The position numbers and the translations under genes are program-made. From positions 41,253,180 through 41,317,179 of the forward strand of contig OX485808.1 of the NCBI GenBank assembly GCA_950295325.1: 64,000 bases of DNA, in the 5' to 3' direction. A model generated the notes under the pieces. That model saw only the letters and a program-made list of their open reading frames with translations, was not told where the DNA came from and did not search any database. Positions within the stretch are counted from its first letter, which is position 1. The number at the start of each line of letters is the position of its first letter. Positions 29,208 to 41,629 of the stretch are shown in pieces. The stretch is from Polytrichum commune (lineage: Eukaryota > Streptophyta > Polytrichopsida > Polytrichales > Polytrichaceae).

Positions 29208-29576
29208 GGAGGCCACACACGTTTGAAAATGCCAGTTTCGAAACGGAGATTGATCAACCGATGAAAATGGATTTTGGTCTTGACATGTGTCTAATTTTGA
29301 GGGGCTTGGTTTCAAGGTTGGTTCCTTTTAAAAAGAAGAAGAAGAAGAAGTTAAAACTGCCTATTTTCATCAATGATTAGAATTGAAGGTTTTAAGCCTT
29401 GCAAAACCGCCTTCTGGATTTGGAGTTGAGAACGGACATTTATAGCCGATAAAAAAGGGACGAACCTTGAAACCAAACTTCCCAAGGTAAGGCCATATGT
29501 CAAGGCCCAAATTCTTTTACCTTGGCCCACCTGATCTCCATTTCAAAAGTTGCGTTTCCAAACATGTGTGGCCTCC
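29208..29576. mobile_element. Foldback element with arms of about 125 nt
   Basis: The left arm (from GGAGGCCACACACGTTTG) and the right arm (ending ACATGTGTGGCCTCC) are inverted copies for about 125 nt. Shared words include GAGGCCACACA, GGAGAT, TTTGG.CTTGACAT, TTGGTTTCAAGGTT and CCTTTT. A spacer of about 120 nt contains a GAA run. Such long arms without coding capacity suit a Mutator-like MITE or foldback element. No convincing target-site duplication is visible. Confidence 0.7.
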
Positions 29577-31051
29577 ACATGAAGTCGGTCTCAAGCTGTG
29601 CCATTTATGATGCTTGCTCAAAAAGTTGTTTGATCACTTATTGAATTGTCAATTGGAACACTTTTGCTTTGGTCAAGTCTTGCAATTCAGAATAGGATAA
29701 GTTTGGTACCCAACATAACATTATTCAACTGCTATCAACCGTTCCATTCTAATAATATCAATGACATTACTTCACCCGAGTTTATTAGGCTAAATCTATC
29801 TGTGCAACGCTCTTCTGAGAGAAAAAAAAACAAAGTATAATATGAATAGAATCTTGCTTATTCCGAACCCCACCCAATGTACAAACTCAACTGGATAATG
29901 TTATGAAGATTCATGGATTAAACTGGCCATTCAAAGCAAGTGCAAGACAATGCAAATTGCATGTTTGATTGCTTCAGGTGGAAAGGAGTTGAGATATGTG
30001 GGCCTTATTTGGATACTCTTCTTAATTGCTTGTCCATATTTGAGTGGTATATGGTAATGCTTGTAATTATGAATAAACATCATAAACACATGTGTTACAA
30101 TGAGATTGGATTTTGTGCTCAAAACATTAACATCATTCTAGGTTCAAATAGTGAATAGAATGGGGAGAGCCTTCACTTTGATATGTTATAAATTCTCCAT
30201 GATTCTCAATGAGACAATTCCTAATATGATCCAACCACCAAATTGTATGTGGAGTTGGACATGCCTACAATAGGCCCACATATCTTATGCCACATATCTG
30301 AGAGAATGTGCCATTACTAGCCATGATGATAGAATAACAGTGTTCTCCATTAGGACTTTTGATTTGAATTCACAATGTACAACCAAGTTTTACCTACTAT
30401 CATATAAGGTATGCATGTGTTATTTGGTTAATTTTCATATGTGAACACCTATATTTGATTGGTGTGTGGTTAGGTGAGAGTCAACTGAACTATCACTGAT
30501 ATAGACACATGTCCAAAAGAGATTGGACTAAATCTTCAAATTTTATTAACTATTCCACTCTCCATAATGAACAAAATTGAGAGGACCTATGTGTTCAGTT
30601 AAGGAATCAACAAACATGCACTTCAAATAAACCACAACTAAATAAGGGGAGGTCCGATTGTCAAATTTCGTTTCTGAGAATGTTTCATGATAGATTTGCT
30701 AATGCAACACAAAATTTGAGGACATGAATCTGATCAATAAATGGAGAATGATAAAAACTAACCAAATAACACCCACTTACCTTAATCTTGGCCTTAAACT
30801 ACAGGTTCCTGACCGGAGCCTCTACTATGTTAGCAGTTTATAAAGTGCTGGAGAAATGTCAATGACAACTGGAAATCATGTCATAGGAAAGATTCAAATT
30901 TGACACACAGGACACAGGACACGGGAAATCAACAAAAGTTTGATGAAGCAGTCAAAACTCTTTATTGTACAAACCTGGGCAGTCCAGTGCACTACACCGA
31001 ATGGAAGATGCTCTATGCTACACAATTGAAGAGTTGAAAAGAATGATTGTT
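29577..31051. other. Intergenic DNA with MITE family A fragments
   Basis: Two plus-strand family A copies lie at about 30030-30215 and 30425-30580. They are recognised by 'tgagtggtatatggtaa', 'gagattggattttgtgctcaaaa' and 'gaacacctatatttgattgg', 'gagattggacta'. No gene is seen. The part next to 31052 should hold the 3' UTR of the EGF gene. Confidence 0.5.
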
Positions 31052-34000
31052 CTATACGGTCCCTGATGGCCCTGGAACTTTTGATGAGTACATGGCGGGA
31101 TTTTGTGGGGGGTATCCATACACGGCAGGATCCACCGAGTTTTGCATGGGAACTCCTTGTGGAGGGTATCCATAAACTGCAGAATTGGGCATAGTTTGCA
31201 TTGGGTATGCAGTTTGTTGGAGTACAGGCTGCCTATGCCCAAGGCAACTTAAACACAAGCAGAAGATCAAAATTGCCCCTATCACTGACCCCATTATTGA
31301 CAACACAATACGCCATGTGGGAATATGGCCAGTACCTGCACATACACACATGGGCAAAGGTTTAGGGTTTAGTAGAACTCATGTGAGGTACTTTTCAAAA
31401 TCTGTTTGTTTAGCCGCTAAACGCTTTTAGTGGTTTCTTACTGGTTGTGTAATTGCACTTTATACTGGATGATATGTAATCTTCATCAAATTCGTTCCAA
31501 GTTACTTTGTGTGGGTGTCAAGAACTGTATGCTTCCAGGACAACAAGCTATTGCTATATACACAAAAGTCACATCAGTGTGTACATTCATGTTGTATAGT
31601 TTCAAAATAGCGGGTGTATGAGAGGCCCAAATTGGGCCCCAAAAGTGTTTGGGGTTGACAAAATCTGCAACATAGTGGAGCTATTACTGATTTTGACTGC
31701 AGAGATGCAGGTGGTTGTCTGGCTTGAGGTGAATAAAGCAAAATATGATGGGAAGCAGAGGTTGAAAACTTTGGACCAAAGATTCATACCAGAGACTTAA
31801 GAATTTTCTGGTGATCAGCTTTGCTTGTGGGCAGAAATCCTGTGCTATCTACCAGAGTAATGAGCTACATGACTACTCTAGGAACTCTTTTAAAACTTCT
31901 GCATTTCAAGTGAGCAGGTTCACATCCTAGGCCTGCACTTTAAAACTTTACATCTAAATATCAACCTTAACAAGCAGAACTTGAGAGAAATTGAATAGGA
32001 CTCCTGTTGAGGATTACTTACATCCTGTACCATTGGCATAGCCATCACCAACAAAGGGATCTGGGCACTGGCAAGCATATGAGCCATTTATGTTGTAGCA
32101 GAGCGCCCGGGGAACGCAGTTGTTCAACGATCGATCAGCACATTTATTTATTGGTTCTGCACAGACATATTTAAGCAACATGACTTGACAGAGGTTTGTC
32201 ATGCATCCCAATTTATTAACTAGATCAATGTTATACAGTCTAATGATGGCATGCACAGGTTTCGCCCTCCCTGAAATTTTTGATAGGTTCTACAATGCAA
32301 TACCTGAATGTAGTGAAGTCATCTCTGTGAACTTTTAAAGAATCCCAACGATGCCACTCATGACAGCTGGTTTCAAAAGTAATTTTAAAAGCATGAAGCC
32401 TGTTGGTGATGATCATGCACGACACACATAGGCACACTTCTTGCCACTGATGGATTCTTACATTTTCAGCTTCCGCTTGACATATCCTCATCATCTTTAA
32501 CGTTCAGTTTTGAGATGTACGTTGATACTTGGTCGTGGTTGAAAGCCCAGCCTTGCTTAGAACCATGTCCACCTGGCTGTCATGTTTAGGTATATTATTT
32601 TAGAAAGTGTCAATTGAAGTGCATTATTTGTTAACTTAAAAAGTTCCGTCATACTTTTTCTTTATGAGGAACAATTTATGCTTCCGTACTCTGTGCCCCA
32701 CAGTCCAGTCTTATTATTCTACATGTGACTTATTTATTCTTGCTGCAGTACTTTCCAGTGGTCCAGATACTCCCTCCTTTCCTTTTCCAATTGAGTCTAA
32801 TCCTTCCCCTACTGCATCCTTCACGTACAGAATAATGTGTCCACTCTGATTGTTTAGGTAACACTAATAACGTGTGAAAATTAAATTTCCTAAGCTCAGC
32901 ATTCCAAGTCCTGGTGATCTAATTTCGAAATCTGCAAGTAGAAAAGTATGTCGGATAAGGGGAAGACCTCTGCAGAGCACTGGAGACCAAGTTCTTTCAC
33001 ATGCCCATTAGAGGAATGGCAATGAATCCATCCAGTTTCTCATGTAGAGCTTGAATTGTGGAGCTTTTTGGATGACCGATTCAAGTGCAGAATTGCAAAC
33101 ACCTCCCGTTTAATACTTAAAAGAGAGAATAAAAGACAAAGACAAAGGTTTCAGCCAGTGGTTGACTCTGCTCTTTGTTATAAAGTGAGCACTCCTCCAT
33201 ATGCCTCAAGTGCATACAAAAAAGCAGACGGAATTCACACTGTGACCATTTTCTTCCAATTACTTCCCAACTCTGTCAACTGGCCAGAGAGTTCAATTTT
33301 TCCTTCCACCTCTATTGAGGGACACTTCTGATTCCGACATCGGAAAAGTATGAATCAAGCGAATGGTCGACCCTATCCCTTCTTATTAGGCAGAGCACTG
33401 CCATCTTGGGACTAACACTTGTGATGTTGTAATTAAATGCCTCCACTACATAAGGTAAATGGGTTTAATTCAGTTGCTCGTCTTAAACGGACACTGATAT
33501 TCAAGTGGAGTATGATTAGGTGTGGATCTAAGAATGGACACCAAAAACATATCATGTGTTTAAACGGGATTGGACTACGTGCCCATAATTTGTTATCCAT
33601 TTTAGGCTCAATAGTCATCAACATACGTGGGGGCACGTATATGGGCATTTGATGAGCTAGAGGATCTTCATTTTGATAATGAACAAGATATTCATATAAG
33701 CTCCGAAGATCATGAGGAAAATGGCTTTGGGCCCGATTCAGATTTGTCAATCATCCCGCACTACTTGCAATGTGTTCCATATCCTACGAGAAGTGGGTGC
33801 ACAGTTAAGAGCGTCCATTTAAGGCCTACTCACCTTAAATAAATGCCTCGGCCACATACATACCATGCTCTCAAGCACCACAAACCTGCTGATCTAACTT
33901 AAAATCTCAAGAGCAGAGGTTCCCCCATCACAGTATAGACGAGACGATGAGAATGGAGAGCTGCTTACGTTGCGCATTGACAACACCCAAGAACATCGAG

Positions 34001-34056
34001 AGTGAAGCCACCACCACAGTCAACGGAACCAGAAACCTCCACGAACCTCCCTTCAT
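31052..34056 (-). CDS. Small EGF-domain type I membrane protein with PY-rich tail
   Basis: Exons 34056-33969, 32156-32022 and 31335-31052 join in phase into 168 residues. The introns are GT-AG. Residues 1-28 form a signal peptide (MKGGSW, a hydrophobic run, then NA before the likely cut). One EGF module follows, with cysteines at 35, 43, 49, 58, 60 and 75. It has an NINGSYAC turn typical of EGF repeats and possible N-glycosylation at N53 and N71. A single membrane span covers about 84-106. The cytosolic tail holds a duplicated AVYGYPPQ (127-134, 145-152). The usual calcium-binding Asp/Glu before the first cysteine is absent. There is no kinase domain, unlike wall-associated kinases. Function is unknown. 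Intron 1 (1.8 kb) contains a family A MITE and an unsupported frame at 32240-32494; an extra exon there cannot be excluded. Confidence 0.72.
33474..33834 (+). mobile_element. MITE-like family A, most complete copy, in an EGF-gene intron
   Basis: The 361-bp element starts TTGCTCGTCTTAAACGGACA and ends GCGTCCATTTAAGGCCTACT. The reverse complement of the end matches the start over CTTAAA.GGAC and flanking bases, giving imperfect terminal inverted repeats of about 20 nt. The interior has 'gattaggtgtggat', 'gggattggactacgtgccca', 'taggctcaatagtc', 'acgtggggg' and 'cgaagatcatgaggaaaatgg'. It lies in intron 1 of the minus-strand EGF gene, opposite to transcription. Confidence 0.65.
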
Positions 34057-34614
34057 TTTCACGATTCCTTCCTCCTGCCATTTATACACCCATACATCAT
34101 CACATTTCCGACCAACCCTAACTTAACCTAAACTCTACAAACAAACACTATTATGCATTCATCCATCTACAGAAGCTAAGCTTACTAACTTAACCACGAC
34201 TCCAAGTCAACCAAATGCTACTTAAATAACTTAAGAAAACACGAAACTGAAAAGCATTGACATACATCGAGGCACATCGGAAAAAGCAGCTCCAGAGGCC
34301 CCACCTTGACCGAAACCGATGGTTTACTAAATTGACCAGGAACACCTCGATATGGTGCCAAAAAGCGTGGGAGAAGCACCAAACGAAGCGCAATCGGGCG
34401 GGCGAGATGGTAATACCGACGGCACGCGTCGCCGTGGAGGCGCAACCGACGTTTTGGCGTGGATCCGAGCGCAAGACTAGTGGCAGTTGGGGTTCGGACG
34501 GATGGACGAGAGAATTAGCGAGACAAAGCTTGGATTTAGGGTTTGGGTCCCACATGCATGTGACCTTTCCCTGAATCTACGGATTATGGATATTAGTAAG
34601 TAACAGGCTCTTTG
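34057..34614. other. Upstream flank of the EGF gene
   Basis: The region is GC-richer than its surroundings. It has opposing open frames of 105-121 codons that I take as chance. TTTAGGGTTT lies at 34535-34544. It should contain the promoter and leader of the minus-strand EGF gene. No clear TATA element was identified. Confidence 0.4.
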
Positions 34615-35935
34615 TTGCTTCATTGCCTTTCTTAATTCCTAGCATGTACGACATGGGTACATTTGGGAGGTGATGGTTTTAAGAATTTCATATTCTACAA
34701 GTAGAGTAGTACATAGTACTCCTAAGTAGTGTGGCGGTTGGAAAGCATTATTTCAAATCAAACGGTGTCGTGTTTTCTAAACGGATTCTATATACTTGGA
34801 TACCACCTCCTTGAAGGACCATGAATTGAAGTCCAAACATCAATAAGGTAAGCGATGATTAATTTTCTTACTCATCTTAAATGGACACCTATATTTAAGT
34901 GGTGTGTGGCTAGGTGTGGATCCGAGAACTTACATGAAAAAGACATGTGTTTAAATGAGTTTGAACTACATGTTCAAAATTTGTTAACCGTTCTAGGTTC
35001 AATAGGCAACATAGTTGGGGGGGGGGGATTATAAGGGGAAGTGGTCACAACCTTGATGTGGATTTGCCTACCATTTCATACTCATCGTTTGCTTCATATT
35101 TTAGGAGAAGCGGGCTAGTTGGAAAGAGTAATTATTTAAGGCCTATCTACCTTTGACCAATGGTTCAATATCATGTTAGGAAGGCATTGTTTGGTATTTG
35201 TATAGGTCTGGTCAAAAGAATGTAATTGATAATTGGGTTCATTCTAGAGTGGTCACTGCCACACCAATGAGTTACTTTTGCAAGTAATCATTCTCGTTTC
35301 ACAGCATGAATGAACCTAGGTAAATTTCAGAGCCAATGGTTTTTGAGAACTTCATATCCTAGTAGAGTTTCAGTGCGGTAGTTGGAAAGCATTATTCAAA
35401 TCAAAAGGTGTCAAGTTTCTAGACGGATTCTATGTACTTGGATACCGCCGCCTTCAAGGACCATGAATTGAAGTCCAAATATCAATAACCAAGGTGATCG
35501 GTTATTGATGTGGTCCAATGACATGTTAGGAAGGTGGTGTTTATAAACTATATAGGTTTGGTTGGGAGAATGTGAATGATTATTGGGCTATTTTTAGAGT
35601 GGTGAGTTGCTTTTGCACCTAAACATTCTCATTTCATTGCATGTATGAACCTAGATACGTTTGAGAGCTCATAGTTTTTTAAGAATTTCATAATTTTAGT
35701 AGAATAGTGTGGCAATTGAAAAACATTATTCAAATTGAACTATGTCGAGTTTTCTAGTTGGATTCTATGTGCATGGGCACATTGTCTTGATTGGACCATG
35801 AATTGAAATTTGAATATCTTCAGAGCGATTCATCATCAATGTGGTGAATGTTAATTAGATAGTGTTTGGTAATTGTAGTAATATGATTGGAATGAATGTG
35901 ATCAATAACTTGGTTAATTCTAGAGGGGGATCGTT
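34615..35935 (+). repeat. Three-copy tandem repeat, unit about 335 bp, first copy split by a MITE
   Basis: Units begin near 34675, 35335 and 35670 with 'gtttttnaagaatttcat', followed by 'gtgtggc.gttgaaaacattattcaaat', 'ggattctat.t.cttggata' and 'ggaccatgaattgaagtcc'. Unit 1 is interrupted at 34868-35153 by a family A element. Unit 2 runs through the corresponding point without it. Confidence 0.7.
34868..35153 (+). mobile_element. MITE-like family A nested in the tandem repeat
   Basis: The element starts TTACTCATCTTAAATGGACA and ends ATTATTTAAGGCCTATCTAC, with an 11-G run at 35017-35027. Its flanks match one continuous stretch in tandem unit 2 (about 35490-35520). This supports insertion after the array formed. 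The exact junction and any target-site duplication are blurred by divergence. Confidence 0.65.
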
Positions 35936-38110
35936 TTCAACACAATTGTTGTAGGGTGGGTTGGTTTCGTATGTATTAATGGTTTCATTGTCTCCTCCCT
36001 CCACCCCCCCCCCCCCCCAAATCAACATAAGTATTAGGTCTGAACACACAAACCTCTTGAATAACCCCAAGACCATTATATGTGAATGGGTCAAAACATT
36101 AGGATTTGATATGACAATGTCCAATATCCATAGCAAGGGTCCTCAAAACAATCAATTGTGGCAATTATGGGAGTTGTAAGTTGCATGTGGCTAGTGCCTT
36201 CTTTATTCTATATTACTGAACTCAATACACCCAGAACATTTATGGATCTTGATAAAAAAAATAAAGGTGAAGAATTATCTTTTTTGACACCTCATGAAAT
36301 AAACCTTAATATATCCAAGTTGGAGATACTTGGATGGCCAAACTTTTTTAAGCTACTCCTCAACTACACGCTCTAAATATCTATAAGGTTAGATTTGGAA
36401 TGCACTTGTTGATTACAACCTTAAGAATTGTTAAAGCCACTAAGAGGCTTCCAAAGTCATTTTGGGGTGGCCAAGTGGGAGGTATTTAGGGCTAAGATAT
36501 AAATTTTAAGCTTGAGAATGCTACATTTAATGCTTTCAAATATTACCCGAGCTTGATAATCCAGAGCTTAGGTCTTGATCCTCCAGTGTTATTTCAATGG
36601 CTTTCACTTTCACAACATGTAACAAGAGGGTCAATATTTCACATCATGAAACAAGTGAGCAATTACAAATCACGCAAATGTCATGTTTCATGATTAGAAT
36701 TGAGATGCAAAAGTCATAGAAGGTCAAAGTAAGGATTCTCATTCTCTTTAAGTGACCATGTAGTCTCCCCGATCATAGTGACTGTTAGAACCTAGGATGA
36801 TGTGTGTATTTTTGAGCACATAGTCCAATTTCATCATAATACACGGCTCTTTGTTGTCCATTCTTAACTACAAGTATTGTCATATACCACTCAAATATAA
36901 GAGAGGTGCACTTATTAAATTAAGAAACATAACCACATAATGTCCACATACTTGGGAGTTGTATTTCCACAAGTTGTATTGAATCTCAAAGGATGTGAAA
37001 TCTACTAAGTTAACTCTTGCTTTGATTTGCACTTGGGGATTGCTTGAAATGCAATCATTTTGAGGTTAAAATTTGTTATCAAGCGGTGCACCCTACCACC
37101 TATAGTCCACCCAATCATAGTGGGTGTATATGGGTGCAAGCACGGTAAAGTGATTAGCTCCTGATCCTTGCCTAGTGTTAAGTGAAAGTGATTCAAAACT
37201 ATACACTAAACTTTGAATTTTGTAAAGAAAGAAATCATAAACATTTAAAAAAACATATTGATCTAAAAAACCAAGCAATTTATGATGACAAAAACAATTC
37301 CAAGGAAAGTCTACATATTTTGGAAGATGCTGCAAGTGGTGTGTAAGTAGGTGATATTGAACGAGTAAATTTTTCATATTTGTTTTAAATATGATAAAGT
37401 TACATTAAATTGTTGTTTTTTCTACAAAGTTTTGTGAGCCCTCAAGTAGATAATGAATTCAAGGAATATGAAAAATTCCAACTTCAAAATATTTAAGGTC
37501 ATGAAACCTACATCCAAAACAAGATTCAACCATTTGCTTATGAGCATCACTTTTTGTGATGAGTTTTGAAGACCTCAACTTCATATTCTACATTTGAGTA
37601 TTTAACACAACAATAGAGGTCATCATGAAAAAAAAATTCCAATTTAAATCACACTTTGCTACTACTTTAAGGCCTTTGACCAAAAAAATTACGGTTTTAG
37701 TATACTGGAGCACTTTTTTGGTCCACTTTACCATGCTTGCACCCATATGAGTGAACCGGATTATTTCAACCAACCATGTGGGAACCTAGAGGCTTGCCCC
37801 TAGGAGATCATAGGTAGGTGTTGGCTAGCTTGTTTGTGCCCATTCAAGGTGTTCACCTTTGAAATGAGGTAGTAGTCTTTGAGGGCCCTCTGATTCTCAT
37901 ATTGCCCTTTCTGGGATTACATATAGACTTAGATCAACTAAAAAATGAAGCAACACCATAATTCACACTGGTGGCATCATTGGGGTTGTCTCTTATTCTT
38001 ATTGAAGGATGGTTATGACTTGGGAGTTGAATTTTTGCAAGTTGTGTAGTATTCAATAATGATGAAAATTTGTAGTTTTCTAGTTGCTATCTTACTGTGC
38101 ACCTTAAGAG
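35936..38110. other. AT-rich intergenic, no gene seen
   Basis: A 15-C run lies at 36004-36018. A minus-strand family A fragment lies at about 36780-36925 ('tgagcacatagtccaattt'). The frame at 37093-37377 (minus) has no recognised domain. Confidence 0.45.
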
Positions 38111-38850
38111 ATATGCCGAGTATAACCACAAGAAAAAACATTTGTTGGCCCATCACACACCCAAACCCAAATTGCACCCTCTACCCAACCAATACAATTG
38201 ACACCTGGCCCCACCTACTCTACACATGCCCGAATAAATACATCAAGGGCCTTTGCATTGCATGTCACAACAAAGCCATTCAACAAATCAAAAAACAACC
38301 TCCAGTTTAACAAGTGCTCAAGATTCTACACCCTCACCCACACAAGAACCCAAAATTCCAGTTAACAAGACATCACAATTCCCACATGGCTACTAGAATG
38401 CACATGTAATCACCTTCCATGCACATGCATGGCCTGTCTAAGACCAAACATCCTCTTTGCCATCGGTGCCCCCATTGATAGTCTACCTCCCCTCACCCCA
38501 TCCGCAACCAACAACATCCAATTCATAGAATTCACCTATTGCCATGACAGATTCCCAACCGTTGCCATTCAAGAAAAAACGTGACAAATACGACCCCCTA
38601 ATACAAACCAATAAATTGGTCAGATGGACGGTTAACCCTCTCATCACCATAACCGCAAGTGTTAGAGAAGCCATACATGTGCCATTCAATCCATGAACTA
38701 GAATGCCTCAAAATATACCCTACCAAAATTTATTTAAAAAAAAAACTCATGAAAGAACTACACCAAATTTCCATACTGTAATACCTCACATACTTAGTCC
38801 TCAACAAACGAAAATTGGAAAATGAACAACCCTGGTGGACCCCCCCCCCA
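38111..38850 (+). pseudogene. Broken second copy of the CCHC/RPD non-LTR retrotransposon end
   Basis: Conceptual translation in shifting frames follows the copy at 22591-23361 from its IFWP region to its C-terminal LTYLVLNKRKLEN region. Stops and frameshifts occur from about 38308 onward, and the first zinc cysteine pair is altered (CTLY for CTLC). A C run closes the match (38840-38849). The copy is clearly dead. Confidence 0.65.
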
Positions 38851-39165
38851 TTAGGGATAACTTACCCACCCTCCAAAAGGATGGAAGTATCCCTACCATG
38901 ACGCTTGGTAAAACATGATCTTGGTTGGAAGAACATGCTCTCTTTCACGTCGCTGCCCTAGAATGCGCTGATGTTAATTTTCATTTCTTTTCTTCAACAC
39001 CTTAAGATGATAGCCATGCAATTTGGATGCAAATGCACCTTGGGATTGCTCAGTGTCGTAAATGCACATTTATTTATATCTTGAGGTTATCCATAGTACT
39101 AACTTGGTAGGTGCATTTATGCAAGTTGCTTAAAATCCCAAAAGCCATAGTCTTGTACACTTAAT

Positions 39166-39380
39166 ATGTGCGATTAGGTTGCCTTCGCGAATAGGTTGCC
39201 TCCTTACCCATGCAAATTACTTTGGTTGGAAATAAGCTCACAAAAACTTATAACTTTCTTTAAGTATCTGTATAGAAATCACAGTGTAAATGAATTCTTG
39301 TGTTCTTAACTGTGATAATAAATATTCAAAATAGTGTGGAATGTCACTTAAATTAGCGTGGGGGAACCTAATTTGTACAT
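39166..39380 (+). mobile_element. MITE-like family B, compact copy
   Basis: The 215-bp element begins ATGTGCGATTAGGTTGCC and ends GGAACCTAATTTGTACAT. The two are inverted repeats of about 16 nt with few mismatches. The interior matches 8250-8620 and 41640-41760. Confidence 0.65.
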
Positions 39381-40696
39381 CTAAGTGTAGTTTTCTCCTC
39401 CTTTGATTTGCATCCAAGTGCACTTTAGATGCAAATGCAACGTTGGGATTGCAGAGTTCTGATGTTTTGAGGTCACTGGTTTTTGAGGCGCAGTGATGAT
39501 GACTTGGGAGCTGAATTTATGCAAGTTGCATAGAATCTCAGGCGCTGTGACTCTGTAATTTCGTATCTTCCTTGCATGCTGAAATTGCATGCTGGGTGTG
39601 ATCGGAGTTGAGGGATTCGTTTTTCATGGTCTCCAAATTTCTACCGATTAGATTTACACCCCCAAAAAACTTGTGTTGCATTAGCAAATCTACAATGAAG
39701 CATCAGCCGAAATCAAATAAAAAATCAGACTTCTCTTGATTTAGTTATGGCTATCAAGAATGCATGTCTGTTGATTCCTTAACTGAAAACTTGGGTCCTC
39801 CCAATTGTGGCCACTATTGAGTGTGGAGTAGTTAATAAATTTTGAGAACGCAGTCCAATCTTTTTTAAACATGTTTTTATTTTATTATTATATTTAAGAT
39901 GTTGTGATCCCTATCGAAGTCCACATCGCCCTCGAAACACTCGATCAAATTCTTCCTTCAGGTGGCAACTTCGACCCCCGCTCAGTAGAACAGAATAGTC
40001 TTTGTCGGTTGCTCACACATTCTTCTTCAAGGATCCTTGGCAAGGGGTCCAGTAGAAAAAGTCTCTGAAAATATCATCAACCTGATTCATACACCTTGTA
40101 TTTAGAACCCTTCTTAGACATCTTCCGAAAATCCAAAGCCTTCTTTGGGATCAAATCTGGTAAGTCAGGTTCAGAGTTCTAAAATTTTGAAATGTGCTTT
40201 TCGGCATGGGAAAAAGGTTCTGCCCGGGTGGTAAATCAATTTGAGGATGTATTGGGAAAGATTGAGAAGTATTAGGGACACCGGTGGTGATAAATTTTGT
40301 GGCCAGAGACAACAATTTTGTCTCCTCCCATGGCAAGATGGACAGTTTTTAATGGCTATGGATTCTCACTTCAAGATATTGGTTAACGTCACATAAAAAG
40401 CATCCAAATAAGTCTCCTTTAGAATATGTATTATCCATTTCTGGAATTCGTCTTCTTCATAACTTGCAAAATTCTACAGTGAGTGTTGTGGCATATTTCG
40501 AGGAATAGATTTGCACTATCTCCTTCAAAGATCTTGTGTGTGACACCTTGAGATTTGTGTTTAAGAGATTCAAAGAAAGTTGATTGTTACAGCTCATGAA
40601 AGAATGGAAATGAGATGATAGAGAATATTTTTGCCGAAACACGAGACAAGGATTGTTGGCTCAACAGCAGTGTGTAGTAAATTGCACTACTACTAC
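39381..40696. other. Intergenic DNA, no gene seen
   Basis: A minus-strand family A fragment lies at about 39825-39890. The stretch 39900-40340 has a more protein-like composition on the minus strand, broken by stops. It may be an old pseudogene or transposon piece that I cannot identify. Confidence 0.4.
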
Positions 40697-40917
40697 TACA
40701 CTATTTTGTTTAATTGGTGTGGGATACTATGTGGAGCTACGCATTGCTATAAAAGTTTTACTGCGAGTATGGTACTTCACCCAAATTACATTAGTAGTTA
40801 GTATGCACACTGACGACTACGCTATAACTTAGTCGGTTAAAAACAGTAATGTGGTGTAAAGTCATAGCATCACGTAACTCCGAATGATAACCCACACCAA
40901 TTAGATAAAACAGTGTA
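40697..40917. mobile_element. MITE-like family D with arms of about 56 nt
   Basis: The left end (TACACTATTTTGTTTAATTG...) and the reverse complement of the right end (TACACTGTTTTATCTAATTG...) match over about 56 nt. They include identical TAATTGGTGTGGG and TGCTAT words. TA flanks both ends, as in Tc1/mariner-type MITEs. Related single arms lie near 52505-52553 and 54618-54656. Confidence 0.7.
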
Positions 40918-41629
40918 CTTGATGGCTTGTGGTGATTCAATGCCGAAGGACCTGCAATCTGGCACTAATGGCAATTTCCATATACTTTTGTTATTTCTAG
41001 GCTCATATTCTATACCCATATGCACTAAATTGAAGGAAATTTTGCGAAATTGGGGGGGCTCCAACTTGACCACCTTGCAAATCTGCACGCAATCCCATTC
41101 GCATGTGCAATAGTTTAATTTTTTTCCCTCTGGATCAGAAATTAAGCTTCAATGGCCATCAAGGCTGTGTTTGCGGCAGTAACTCATAGGCACGGGAGGA
41201 CAAATCTGGCACACGACCACAAATTTCCAAATGAAACTGCTCCACTCAGCAGAAAATGCAGATACATTTGTTCATGCTACCAGTGAGGACCTAAACTTCA
41301 CATAACTCTCGATTTGAGGTTTGCCAATCAAAAAGTGGGTTTCTTGATGCAAAATCAAAGAAATACAGCTGTGTTAAATGCGAGGAATCTCATTTCACAT
41401 GCTGAATACCTGCCTACTAACTTAGGCTACTTGCAAAGCAACCAAGGTTCCTGGACTATGCAAGGATGAGCTTCTCTTGTACATCTGGAATTTTATTAAA
41501 TTTTGTAATAAATTCCGGTTATGGTTCATTTCGGATTCTTCTGTTTGAATCTCATAGGTCTGCAAAGAATGTCATTTGTATCAGTGAGCAAGCATATAGT
41601 CTTTCGCTTAGTACTTCACTGATAAGTAT
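40918..41629. other. Intergenic, no gene seen
   Basis: Only short, unsupported frames are present. Confidence 0.4.

Noticed and set aside
32240..32494. 84-codon minus-strand frame as a fourth exon of the EGF gene
   Set aside because: Its best donor ends in phase 2 and would put a stop into the EGF exon. Joining exon 1 directly to the EGF exon keeps phase.
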